The notes under the pieces are model-generated. The model was not told where the DNA came from. It was given only the letters and a program-made list of their open reading frames with translations, and did no database searches. Positions 56,229 to 64,000 of a DNA stretch of 64,000 nucleotides are shown here, one piece after another. Positions within the stretch are counted from its first letter, which is position 1; every line of letters starts with the position of its first letter. The stretch lies in contig NZ_GL890985.1 in the NCBI RefSeq assembly GCF_000212815.1, positions 190,296 through 254,295 on the forward strand, written 5' to 3'. Source of the DNA: Streptococcus sanguinis SK49 (GTDB lineage: Bacteria; Bacillota; Bacilli; Lactobacillales; Streptococcaceae). A program made the position numbers and the translations under genes.

Positions 56229-57389
56229 ATGTTAAGGATTGAACGTGATAAATTGCTTGTAACAGCAGTTTTAATAGTGTTAATTTCTATAGATATGATA
56301 AACACTTCTATGTTAGCACCGATTTTGCCTAATATTCCTAATGTGCTTCCTTTTTTGGCGATTTTGTTACTAGCTGTACGTTTTTCTTATATTCGCCACT
56401 ATTCTTTAAGTTATTTAATTTTTGCGCCACTTCTTATTTTTGTAGGATTTATGGTTTATTATAAAGCTGGAAATCTTAATGCTTTAATGTATACGATGCT
56501 GATTGTCTTTCTTTATGATGCTGATATGGAAAGTGTGCTCAAAACGTATACTATAACAGCCTTGTTTTTTGTCGTATTAATTACTGTACTATCCTCAATA
56601 GGAGTCATTCCAAACTTGCAGTTCGTTCAGTCTAGATCTGCCGGAGTTGTTGTTCGCAATTCCTTTGGATTTATTTATCCAACGGACTTTGCTTCCCATT
56701 GTTTCTATCTTTATACTGCTTTTTCTTACATCTTTAGAAAAAGATTTATTATTTTACGAACTTTTTTAGGATTGGGACTATCCTATTTTATCATTCGTTA
56801 TTGCGACGCTCGTCTGAACGCGGCATCTATAGCTATAATGTCTCTCATTTTCCTTTATTTTTATATCCGAAAGAATAAGCCATTACGACTTTTTGCAGTA
56901 CTCCCTTTGTCAGCGGGTATAGCATCGTCAGTCATGATCTATCTGTCCAATAAGTTTACTTGGTCCCAGCCTATATATGTTGCATTAAATAACTTTTTTA
57001 GCATGAGATTGCATTTAGGCCATGAAGCATTTAAAAAATATGACATTCAATGGTTTGGTACTCGTGGAATATCATTTGTTGGTTATGGAGGACGTACAGA
57101 ATCCGTATTGAGCTATGACTATGTAGACTCTTCCTATGTTCAGATGTTGTTTACCTATGGGATGATTCCAGTAATTCTATTGGTTTGTCTATATATGATG
57201 CGGTCGTGGACCCTTTATCGTGAAAAAGATCATCTATTACTTGCTGTTTTGTCTTTGATTGCGGTCAACTGTATGTTTGAAGCCTTCTGGGTTCGTCCGT
57301 CTTATAATATTTTTATGTTTATTACATTTGCAGCATTGCCAGTGGGAGAACTGTTATCAAAGAAATCTAAAACGAGGAACTCTGTGTGA
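56229..57389 (+). CDS. wzy: Polysaccharide polymerase Wzy
   Basis: 386 residues, about 10-12 hydrophobic helices with one larger outer loop near 250-305 ('HEAFKKYDIQWFGTRGISFVGYGG'), the standard Wzy plan. Called by topology and place before wzx, since Wzy sequences vary. Base composition is clearly more A/T-rich than flanking housekeeping genes. Overlaps wzx by 4 bases. Confidence 0.85.
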   Translation: MLRIERDKLLVTAVLIVLISIDMINTSMLAPILPNIPNVLPFLAILLLAVRFSYIRHYSLSYLIFAPLLIFVGFMVYYKAGNLNALMYTMLIVFLYDADMESVLKTYTITALFFVVLITVLSSIGVIPNLQFVQSRSAGVVVRNSFGFIYPTDFASHCFYLYTAFSYIFRKRFIILRTFLGLGLSYFIIRYCDARLNAASIAIMSLIFLYFYIRKNKPLRLFAVLPLSAGIASSVMIYLSNKFTWSQPIYVALNNFFSMRLHLGHEAFKKYDIQWFGTRGISFVGYGGRTESVLSYDYVDSSYVQMLFTYGMIPVILLVCLYMMRSWTLYREKDHLLLAVLSLIAVNCMFEAFWVRPSYNIFMFITFAALPVGELLSKKSKTRNSV

Positions 57390-58798
57390 GAGTATTAAAA
57401 AATTATTTATACAATCTATCTTATCAGTTGCTAGTAATTGTTTTACCAGTCATTACTACGCCTTATATCACTCGAGTTTTTTCATCTAGCGCCTTAGGTT
57501 CCTACGGATACTACAACTCAATAGTGACCTATTTTATACTTTTAGCAACACTTGGCGTGGCTAATTATGGAACCAAGGAGATCTCAGGACATCGCAAAGA
57601 GGTTCAGAAGACCTTCTGGGGAATCTATAGTTTGCAGGTTTTGGCGACTTGTTTGGCGCTTGTTCTTTATATTGCTGTGTGCCTAATCATTCCATCCATG
57701 AATAATCTGATAGCCTATATTTTGGGATTCAGTTTACTTTCTAGAGGTCTAGATATTTCCTGGCTTTTTCAAGGGATGGAAGACTTTAAAAAAATCACGG
57801 TTCGGAATACAGCTGTTAAACTCCTAGGAGTTGCTTCTATTTTTATCTTTGTAAAAAAACCTTCTGATTTATATCTGTATATTGTACTGCTGGTTGGCTA
57901 TGACTTGCTGGGACAATTGAGCATGTGGCTTCCAGCTAGAGAACATATAGGCAGACCTCATCTAGACATAGTTTATGCTAAGCAGCATATTAAACCGGTT
58001 ATTTTATTGTTTTTACCCCAGATTGCTATTTCACTTTATATCACTTTAGATAGGACCATGTTAGGTGCCTTGTCTTCGACAACAGATGTAGGGATTTATG
58101 ATCAGGCTCTCAAGTTTTTAAATATTTTGTTGACGATTGTGACTTCCCTAGGGAGTGTCATGTTACCGAGAGTATCCAATCTTCTGTCATCAGGTAATCA
58201 AAAAGCAGTTAATAAGTTGCATGAAATGTCCTTCTTGGTCTATAATTTAGTAATATTTCCGATGGTTGCTGGTATTTTGATTGTTAACAAAGATTTTGTC
58301 AATTTTTTCTTGGGCAAAGACTTCCAAGATGCACGCTATGCAATTGCTATTATGGTCTTTAGAATGTTCTTTATTGGCTGGACTAATATCATGGGGATTC
58401 AGATTCTGATTCCTCATAATAAGAATCGTGAGTTCATGTTATCTACGACCATTCCGGCTTTCTTTAGTGTAGGATTGAATATCTTATTGATTCCATCTCT
58501 AGGTTATATCGGTGCATCTATCGTTTCGTTAGCCACTGAAGGTTTGGTCTGGTTGATTCAGCTTTATTTCACTCGATCTTATTTGAAAGAGATAAAGATT
58601 CTTCCATCTATGTTGAAAATACTGGCTGCTTCCCTAGTCATGTACGGAATTTTGTATGTCATCCAGCCTTTGATTCACTTTCCTTCCGTTGTCAATGTAT
58701 TGATTAGTGCGTTATTGGGATTATTAATCTATGCTGGATTAGTGTTAGCGTTGCGTGTCTTGAATGTTCAAGAATTGAAAAGTGTATTTAAGAAATAA
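57386..58798 (+). CDS. wzx: Repeat-unit flippase Wzx
   Basis: 470 residues, MATE/MOP-type transporter with about 12-14 helices. N-terminal 'YLYNLSYQLLVIVLPVITTPYITRVFS' and 'GANYGTKEIS'-like 'GVANYGTKEISGHRK' are usual in polysaccharide flippases. Start is GTG at 57386, overlapping wzy. Moves lipid-linked repeat units to the outer face. Confidence 0.93.
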   Translation: MRVLKNYLYNLSYQLLVIVLPVITTPYITRVFSSSALGSYGYYNSIVTYFILLATLGVANYGTKEISGHRKEVQKTFWGIYSLQVLATCLALVLYIAVCLIIPSMNNLIAYILGFSLLSRGLDISWLFQGMEDFKKITVRNTAVKLLGVASIFIFVKKPSDLYLYIVLLVGYDLLGQLSMWLPAREHIGRPHLDIVYAKQHIKPVILLFLPQIAISLYITLDRTMLGALSSTTDVGIYDQALKFLNILLTIVTSLGSVMLPRVSNLLSSGNQKAVNKLHEMSFLVYNLVIFPMVAGILIVNKDFVNFFLGKDFQDARYAIAIMVFRMFFIGWTNIMGIQILIPHNKNREFMLSTTIPAFFSVGLNILLIPSLGYIGASIVSLATEGLVWLIQLYFTRSYLKEIKILPSMLKILAASLVMYGILYVIQPLIHFPSVVNVLISALLGLLIYAGLVLALRVLNVQELKSVFKK

Positions 58799-58807
58799 GG
58801 ATATGTT

Positions 58808-59911
58808 ATGTATGATTATTTAATTGTTGGTGCGGGACTTTCAGGAGCTATTTTTGCTCATGAAGCTACGAAGCGCGGCAAAACTGTTAAGGTGATTGAT
58901 AAAAGAGACCATATTGGCGGGAATATCTACTGTGAAAATGTTGAGGGAATTAATGTCCATAAATATGGAGCCCATATTTTTCATACATCTAACAAGGAAG
59001 TTTGGGATTATGTGAATCAATTTGCTGAATTTAACAACTATATCAATTCACCTCTAGCCAATTATCAAGGTCAGCTTTATAATCTTCCTTTCAATATGAA
59101 TACCTTTTATGGCTTGTGGGGGACTAAAACGCCACAAGAAGTCAAGGATAAGATTGCAGAGCAGACAACCCATATGCAAGATGTTGAACCCAAAAATTTG
59201 GAAGAACAAGCTATTAAGCTGATTGGAACGGATGTATATGAGAAGCTAATCAAAGGCTACACAGAAAAGCAGTGGGGGCGTTCAGCGACAGATTTACCAC
59301 CTTTTATCATCAAGCGTCTACCTGTACGTCTGACTTATGACAACAATTATTTTAATGACCGTTATCAAGGGATTCCAATTGGCGGGTATAATGTAATAGT
59401 TGAAAAATTATTAGAGGGTATTGAACTGGAGCTTGGTACGGATTTCTTTGAAGATCGTGAGAGATGGGAAGCGTCAGCTCAAAAGATTGTCTTTACTGGA
59501 ATGATTGATCAGTATTTTGATTACAAATTTGGTGAGTTAGAGTATCGTAGTTTGTGTTTTGAACATGAAGTTTTAGACGAAGCGAACTATCAAGGAAACG
59601 CTGTCATCAACTATACTGAACGTACTATTCCTTATACACGTATCATTGAGCACAAGCATTTTGAGTTTGGGACTCAGGAGAAGACGGTCATCACTCGGGA
59701 ATATCCAGCGGATTGGAAAAGGGGAGACGAGCCTTATTACCCAATAAATGATCAGAAAAATAACGAAGTCTATGCGCAATATTTGGCAGAATCTAAGAAG
59801 AACGATAGAGTTATCTTTTGTGGGCGCTTGGCAGATTATAAATACTACGATATGCACGTAACCATAGAGCGTGCACTGGATGTTGTTAAAGAGGAATTGG
59901 GAAATTTTTAG
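58808..59911 (+). CDS. glf: UDP-galactopyranose mutase
   Basis: Flavoenzyme, 367 residues, turning UDP-Galp into UDP-Galf. FAD-binding 'YLIVGAGLSGAIFAHEA', 'HIGGNIYCENVEGINVHKYGAHIFHT', 'YTEKQWGRSATDLP' and 'ARIxxYKYYDM'-type end 'GRLADYKYYDMHVTIERAL'. Predicts a galactofuranose in the polysaccharide, used by the next gene. Confidence 0.97.
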   Translation: MYDYLIVGAGLSGAIFAHEATKRGKTVKVIDKRDHIGGNIYCENVEGINVHKYGAHIFHTSNKEVWDYVNQFAEFNNYINSPLANYQGQLYNLPFNMNTFYGLWGTKTPQEVKDKIAEQTTHMQDVEPKNLEEQAIKLIGTDVYEKLIKGYTEKQWGRSATDLPPFIIKRLPVRLTYDNNYFNDRYQGIPIGGYNVIVEKLLEGIELELGTDFFEDRERWEASAQKIVFTGMIDQYFDYKFGELEYRSLCFEHEVLDEANYQGNAVINYTERTIPYTRIIEHKHFEFGTQEKTVITREYPADWKRGDEPYYPINDQKNNEVYAQYLAESKKNDRVIFCGRLADYKYYDMHVTIERALDVVKEELGNF

Positions 59912-59936
59912 GAATAATGGGAGATAAAGAGGACAA

Positions 59937-60992
59937 ATGGTCAAGTATTATCTAAAAGATTCATTTCTGCATAATGAGCATAAAAAAAATGCGGGAAATA
60001 AGGCGCGAGACGATGCGGAAGCAATCCTAATATCAGCAGGGTATAGGGGGCTAGCTCTTCGAGTAGAAAATTGGTACGAAATGAATTTTTTAAAGGCTCA
60101 GGAGCACAAATATCGTGCGATGAAAGCTGCTTTCGATCAGTTAGGTGATGGGGATGAATTACTAATTCAGTTTCCCATTATCCATCATACGTTTTTCATT
60201 TCTTCATTGATAAAGCGAGCACAAAAAAGGGGTGTAAAACTATATCTATTAATCCATGATGTGGAGACTTTGAGAAATTCGGCAGCATCTACAGTTAAGT
60301 TCCGTCATAAGTTAAGGAATTATTTTCAAGAAAAAAAGACCTTTCGACTTGTAAATGGTATAATAGTTCATAATGATACTATGAAGAAAGTTTTGTTCGA
60401 GCAAGGTGTACCGATGGAACAAATGATTAGCTTAGAAATTTTTGATTATTTGACTCCAGATTTTGATAAGAAGACAATGCCTCAAAAAGATTTTCCTATT
60501 ATGGTTGCTGGTAATTTGACGCCTAGTAAAGCGGGATATTTATACGCTTTGCCGGATAAACCTTCGTTTAATCTTTATGGAGTTGGATTTGATGAAAGTC
60601 GTTCTTCGAAGAATACGAGTTACTTTGGATCTTTTATGCCAGATGAGCTCCTTTCAGCACTAGTTGGAAGTTTTGGGTTAGTTTGGGATGGCGATAGCGC
60701 AGAAACTTGCCAAGGCACATATGGGAATTACCTACGTTTTAATAATTCCCACAAAGCTTCTTTGTATTTGGCAGCAGGATTTCCTGTAGTGGTATGGAAA
60801 GAGTCGGCTCTAGCTCATTTTATGTTAAAACAGAAATGTGGTATTGCAGTTTCTTCTCTCTATGATCTAGAAACAGAACTAAGCAACTTAACAGAGGAAG
60901 AATACAACGAATTGGTAAGAAATGCTCGAAGGATTGGCAGCCAACTTCAGGAAGGGAAATATCTGCTAACTGCACTAGCAAAATTAAAATGA
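59937..60992 (+). CDS. Gtf3-fold glycosyltransferase, probable galactofuranosyltransferase
   Basis: 351 residues, soluble, GT-B. 'GDELLIQFPIIHHTFFISSLIKRA', 'LLIHDVETLR', 'AGNLTPSKAGYLYAL', 'YFGSFMPDELLSAL', 'GNYLRFNNSHKASLYLAAGFPVVVW' are the Gtf3-family blocks. The order glf then this gene suggests transfer of galactofuranose, as for WefE in receptor polysaccharide loci; I infer the donor from context. Confidence 0.8.
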   Translation: MVKYYLKDSFLHNEHKKNAGNKARDDAEAILISAGYRGLALRVENWYEMNFLKAQEHKYRAMKAAFDQLGDGDELLIQFPIIHHTFFISSLIKRAQKRGVKLYLLIHDVETLRNSAASTVKFRHKLRNYFQEKKTFRLVNGIIVHNDTMKKVLFEQGVPMEQMISLEIFDYLTPDFDKKTMPQKDFPIMVAGNLTPSKAGYLYALPDKPSFNLYGVGFDESRSSKNTSYFGSFMPDELLSALVGSFGLVWDGDSAETCQGTYGNYLRFNNSHKASLYLAAGFPVVVWKESALAHFMLKQKCGIAVSSLYDLETELSNLTEEEYNELVRNARRIGSQLQEGKYLLTALAKLK

Positions 60993-61021
60993 ATTTTAGG
61001 GTTTACGAGGAGGGATGACTC

Positions 61022-62038
61022 ATGAAAAGAATTTTAGTTACAGGAGGAGCGGGCTATATAGGAAGCCACACGGTGGTTGAGTTAATAGCAGCAGGCTATG
61101 AAGCCATTATTGTCGATAACTTTTCAAATAGCTCTGTAGAAGTATTGGATAGGTTGAAAACTATCACAGGAGTAGAGGTTCCGTTTTACAAGGGTTCTAT
61201 TTCGGATAAAGATTTTATGAATCGGGTTTTTGAAGAGAATCAAATTGATGCAGTAATCCATTTTGCAGCATACAAAGCTGTAGGGGAATCAGTGCAAGAA
61301 CCACTAAAATATTATAAGAATAATGTATGTGGGACCATCTCTTTGCTTGATGTTATGAAGTTGCACAAAGTGGAACATATTATCTTTAGTTCAAGTGCTA
61401 CTGTCTATGGTATGAATAATATTTCACCATTGACAGAAGATTTATCTACTTCAGCGACCAATCCATATGGTTATACCAAGCTGATGATGGAGCAGATTTT
61501 GACGGATGTTGCTCTTGCAAATTCAGATTGGTCTGTAACCAATCTTCGTTACTTCAATCCAATTGGTGCTCACGAGTCTGGTATGATTGGTGAGGCCCCA
61601 AATGGAATTCCTAATAATCTCATGCCTTATATTACTCAGGTTGCGGTCGGTAAATTACAAGAGCTTAGCGTTTTCGGAAATGATTATGATACGCACGACG
61701 GTACAGGAGTGCGGGATTATATCCATGTAGTCGACTTAGCCAAGGGTCATGTTTTGGCTTTGAAACATAATTTAGAAAACAAAGGAGTTGCTGTCTTCAA
61801 TCTTGGTACAGGGATTGGTTATAGTGTACTGGATATGGTTAAAGCCTTTGAAAATGTCAATGGAGTGAAAGTTCCTTATGCTATCAAGGAGAGACGGCCT
61901 GGAGATGTGGCGACTTGCTATGCCGATGCAAGTAAAGCGAATGACATTTTGGGCTGGAAAGCTGAGAAAACTCTCCAAGATATGATGCGAGATTCTTGGA
62001 GATGGCAAAGCTCAAATCCTAATGGCTATGAAAGCTAA
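61022..62038 (+). CDS. galE: UDP-glucose 4-epimerase
   Basis: 338 residues, SDR family, interconverting UDP-Glc and UDP-Gal (and perhaps the GlcNAc forms). NAD site 'VTGGAGYIGSHTV', 'FSSSATVYG' and catalytic Tyr-x3-Lys 'YGYTKLMMEQ'. Last gene of the polysaccharide locus; supplies substrate for Glf. Terminator follows 25 bases later. Confidence 0.96.
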   Translation: MKRILVTGGAGYIGSHTVVELIAAGYEAIIVDNFSNSSVEVLDRLKTITGVEVPFYKGSISDKDFMNRVFEENQIDAVIHFAAYKAVGESVQEPLKYYKNNVCGTISLLDVMKLHKVEHIIFSSSATVYGMNNISPLTEDLSTSATNPYGYTKLMMEQILTDVALANSDWSVTNLRYFNPIGAHESGMIGEAPNGIPNNLMPYITQVAVGKLQELSVFGNDYDTHDGTGVRDYIHVVDLAKGHVLALKHNLENKGVAVFNLGTGIGYSVLDMVKAFENVNGVKVPYAIKERRPGDVATCYADASKANDILGWKAEKTLQDMMRDSWRWQSSNPNGYES

Positions 62039-62062
62039 CATAGAATATCAGTCAGGTGAATA

Positions 62063-62095
62063 AAACTCTTTTGTAATAGTGCAGAAGAGTTTTTC
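62063..62095 (+). terminator. Terminator of the polysaccharide locus
   Basis: AAACTCTT (62063-62070) pairs with AAGAGTTT (62085-62092), then TT. Confidence 0.75.
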
Positions 62096-62207
62096 TATAT
62101 AAGAGCTGTCTTCTCCTACAGATGCAAAACTTTTTAAAGAATGTCATCAATTGATATGTTTTTTAATGGGCGTGTAATCTGGTCTTGATGAGCTGTAATA
62201 ATAAACA

Positions 62208-62216
62208 TGCTATAAT
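62208..62216 (+). promoter_or_regulatory. Promoter with -10 directly before the acyltransferase start
   Basis: TG-C-TATAAT (-10 at 62211-62216); the ATG begins 7 bases after it, so the mRNA may have no leader. Confidence 0.6.
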
Positions 62217-62222
62217 GTCTGC

Positions 62223-63197
62223 ATGAAGACTGAAAACACAACTTTGCACGCTTTTAAAGCCCTAGCTTGCTTTAGTATTGTTTCCTTACACTTTCTGCTG
62301 CCGGGGCAATTTGGCGTTTTTTATCAAATTGTGGCCCGCTTTGCAGTTCCCTTTTTCATGATGCTGTCGGGCTATTTTTCCTTTAATATTTCCAGGGATA
62401 AGGTCAAGTATCGTCTCAAGCAGATGCTTCTTTTGACAGCTGCCAGTCTCCTATTTTACACGATTGTGCATTTTGTCAACCTAGTGCTGACCAGAGAGCT
62501 AACAGAAAAGATGGCATCTATTGATCTATCTGATTTTGCGGACTTTTTCCTCTTTAACAGTCCCAGAGACTTGATTGGCTCGGCTGCTACACCGACTTGG
62601 TATTTGCTGGCTATTTCCTATATCTACACGCTTTATTTGATTTTTTATAAGCATTTTCACCGCTTAACTAGCTTTGGTGTGTCCTTATTCTTGTTGGTCC
62701 TGGCCTTTTGTATCGAGTTCAATACAGACAGCGAATTTTACTATCGTAACTTCCTGTTTATGGGCCTTCCGTTCTTTATTCTAGGCATGCAGTTTGCCAA
62801 GCATCGGGATCGGATTTTAGCCTACGACTTGTCTTCTGTCAGGAAATGGGCGATTGGCTTGGGAATAGCAGGCTTGATTCTGCTTGAGTACTGTTTCATG
62901 GGTACGGAGTACGACCTCTATCCTAGCACCCTTTTGTCTTCCAGTGCAATTTTCCTCTATGCGGTCAGAAATGGGACCAATATTGATATTCCGATTTTGA
63001 ATAATATCGCCAAGAGATATGCCACCATGATTTATATCATTCATCCCTTCATTATCTTCATTTTCAGGTCGATAATGCCTCGGAATACTATTTATAGTTT
63101 TGGCTTTTTTATCATTTTCTTATTGTCTTACTTGCTGAGCATAGCTTTTCAGAAAGTTATCAGGCCCAGACTTATCAGTGCACTTCCGGCTCAGTGA
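62223..63197 (+). CDS. Acyltransferase family 3 (OafA-like) membrane protein
   Basis: 324 residues, about 10 hydrophobic helices. N-terminus 'HAFKALACFSIVSLHFLLPG' with the family histidine, then 'FAVPFFMMLSGYF'. It probably moves acetyl or another acyl group to a surface glycan, but is separate from the polysaccharide operon by a terminator and has higher GC. No ribosome site lies before the ATG, and the family N-terminus begins right there. Confidence 0.85.
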   Translation: MKTENTTLHAFKALACFSIVSLHFLLPGQFGVFYQIVARFAVPFFMMLSGYFSFNISRDKVKYRLKQMLLLTAASLLFYTIVHFVNLVLTRELTEKMASIDLSDFADFFLFNSPRDLIGSAATPTWYLLAISYIYTLYLIFYKHFHRLTSFGVSLFLLVLAFCIEFNTDSEFYYRNFLFMGLPFFILGMQFAKHRDRILAYDLSSVRKWAIGLGIAGLILLEYCFMGTEYDLYPSTLLSSSAIFLYAVRNGTNIDIPILNNIAKRYATMIYIIHPFIIFIFRSIMPRNTIYSFGFFIIFLLSYLLSIAFQKVIRPRLISALPAQ

Positions 63198-63235
63198 TGT
63201 AAGTTATCATAGCTTATCCTCTTCACTCCAAACTA

Positions 63236-63262
63236 AAAGCAACAGATCATACTGTTGCTTTT
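63236..63262. terminator. Bidirectional terminator
   Basis: AAAAGCAACA (63236-63245) pairs with TGTTGCTTTT (63253-63262), between the converging acyltransferase and pseudouridine synthase genes. Confidence 0.8.
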
Positions 63263-63268
63263 CTTGGT

Positions 63269-64000
63269 CTATCTTGGGTTTAGACTGCTCAATACTTTTT
63301 CAAAACTGTCAGAGCGGGCTTCGATGGTTATTTTTTCTAGCGTAAAAGGGTGGGTGAAGGTCAGCCGATGGGCATGGAGCATAAGCCGCCCTTTGGGCTG
63401 CGGATGATAAAGGGGGTCACCGATAAGTGGGTGTCCGTGGTGAGCTAGATGAACACGGATCTGATGGGTGCGTCCAGTCTTGAGTTGGCATTTGACCAAG
63501 GCAGCCTGCCCAAATTGCTTGAGTCGAGTCACATGGGTCTCTGCATAGAGTCCTTTTCGGGGGTCAACCAGCCGTTTCCTGCGGTCATGGCGGTCGCGGC
63601 CAATCTTGTCTTTATAGATAAGCTTTTTGCTTGGGAACTTGCCTTGGACCAGAGCCCAATATTCGCGGCTGATTTCTCGCTTTTCCAGCAGCCGATTGAG
63701 GATGGGCAGGACAAAGGGATTCTTGGCAAAGAGGACAGCACCGCTGGTTTCTTTATCTAGCCGGTGAACGACATAGCAGGTCTCGCCAACATAGGTAGAA
63801 ACATGATTAAGAAGGGCTAGCTCTGTTGGTTCATTAGCGTGGGTTTTCATACCCTCGGGTTTATTGACGATAATGAGGTGCTGGTCCTGATAGAGCTCCT
63901 CTACGAGTTCGCCATTTCCAAACAAGATTGTCTTTTGAGGATAATCCTCTTCATCAAATATCAGGCAGACATCATCTCCGGGGTTGACTACAGTCTGCCA
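63269..64000 (-). CDS. RluA/RluD-family pseudouridine synthase, 5' end outside window
   Basis: At least 243 residues are visible; the frame is open to the window edge (upstream residues 'WQTVVNPGDDVCLIF'), so the true start is beyond it and the in-frame TTG at 63925 is not the start. The catalytic Asp is in 'VVHRLDKETSGAVLFAKN'; 'QDQHLIIVNKPEGMKTHANEP' and 'LKTGRTHQIRVHLAHHGHPLIGDPLY' are the other family blocks. It modifies uridine in rRNA or tRNA; the exact target is not known. Confidence 0.92.
   Translation of the reverse strand, partial: WQTVVNPGDDVCLIFDEEDYPQKTILFGNGELVEELYQDQHLIIVNKPEGMKTHANEPTELALLNHVSTYVGETCYVVHRLDKETSGAVLFAKNPFVLPILNRLLEKREISREYWALVQGKFPSKKLIYKDKIGRDRHDRRKRLVDPRKGLYAETHVTRLKQFGQAALVKCQLKTGRTHQIRVHLAHHGHPLIGDPLYHPQPKGRLMLHAHRLTFTHPFTLEKITIEARSDSFEKVLSSLNPR

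Noticed and set aside
1-64000. tRNA or rRNA genes, CRISPR arrays, prophage, integrase or intact insertion sequence
   Set aside because: None was seen on reading the intergenic stretches; all large frames are accounted for by the listed genes.

Overview
The window is chromosomal DNA of a low-to-moderate GC Firmicute, almost certainly a viridans Streptococcus of the mitis/sanguinis group. The support is the receptor-polysaccharide type wzg-wzh-wzd-wze-wchA-wchF locus, the mutS/mutL/ruvA/tag/cinA/recA/spx block, the ireB-ruvX-DUF1292 block, the cls-nrdD-nrdG block, a Sip-like LysM surface protein and MalR-type maltose control. Species cannot be fixed from the sequence alone. No rRNA, tRNA, CRISPR array or intact transposon was seen.

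Layout. (1) 1-6439: 3' part of a V-type ATPase operon (ntpE' C F, an inserted GNAT acetyltransferase, ntpA B D), followed by a hairpin-rich spacer. (2) 6877-9571: Sip-like secreted LysM protein and threonine synthase. (3) 9615-17033: alpha-glucan block with type I pullulanase and the regulator MalR on the minus strand, divergent from malQ-glgP, with strong palindromic operators between the divergent promoters. (4) 17215-19762: a four-helix membrane protein, flavodoxin NrdI, an ISL3-type transposase remnant fused into a truncated type VII secretion accessory gene, and a membrane-anchored protein of unknown function. (5) 19885-30541: argS and argR (divergent), mutS, an antisense LytTR/DUF3021 regulatory pair, mutL, an RDD/XRE pair, ruvA, tag and a 46-residue membrane peptide. 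(6) 30586-36757: a second XRE-membrane regulator, cinA, recA, spx, two paralogous DUF1307 lipoproteins, ireB, ruvX and DUF1292. (7) 36938-46573: folC, a lipoprotein, cardiolipin synthase, a small gene under a probable SigX (competence) box, a GT-C-like membrane protein, and the anaerobic ribonucleotide reductase operon nrdD, a 46-residue gene, two GNATs and nrdG. (8) 46789-62038: a complete Wzy-dependent cell-surface polysaccharide locus ending in glf, a Gtf3-fold glycosyltransferase and galE. (9) 62223-64000: a membrane acyltransferase and the 5'-truncated (by the window edge) RluA-family pseudouridine synthase.

How the parts work together. MalR, MalQ, GlgP and PulA form an intracellular maltodextrin/glycogen degradation unit. 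MutS, MutL, RuvA, Tag, RecA and CinA form a DNA repair and transformation region. NrdD and NrdG supply dNTPs without oxygen and carry a candidate NrdR operator pair, while NrdI belongs to the aerobic class Ib enzyme. In the polysaccharide locus, WchA primes the lipid carrier, WchF adds rhamnose, a GT4, a Stealth-type hexose-1-phosphate transferase, a GT2 and a Gtf3-type enzyme extend the unit, Glf supplies UDP-Galf, Wzx flips, Wzy polymerises and Wzg/h/d/e control length and attachment.

Most interesting leads: the SigX box with a 47-codon gene (40582-40757), the Lap/IS chimera (18300-18761), the paired NrdR-like boxes forming an 18-bp inverted repeat before nrdD, the LytTR/DUF3021 pair lying antisense between mutS and mutL, the hairpin array after the V-ATPase operon, the terminator immediately before folC, and a possible leaderless acyltransferase mRNA.
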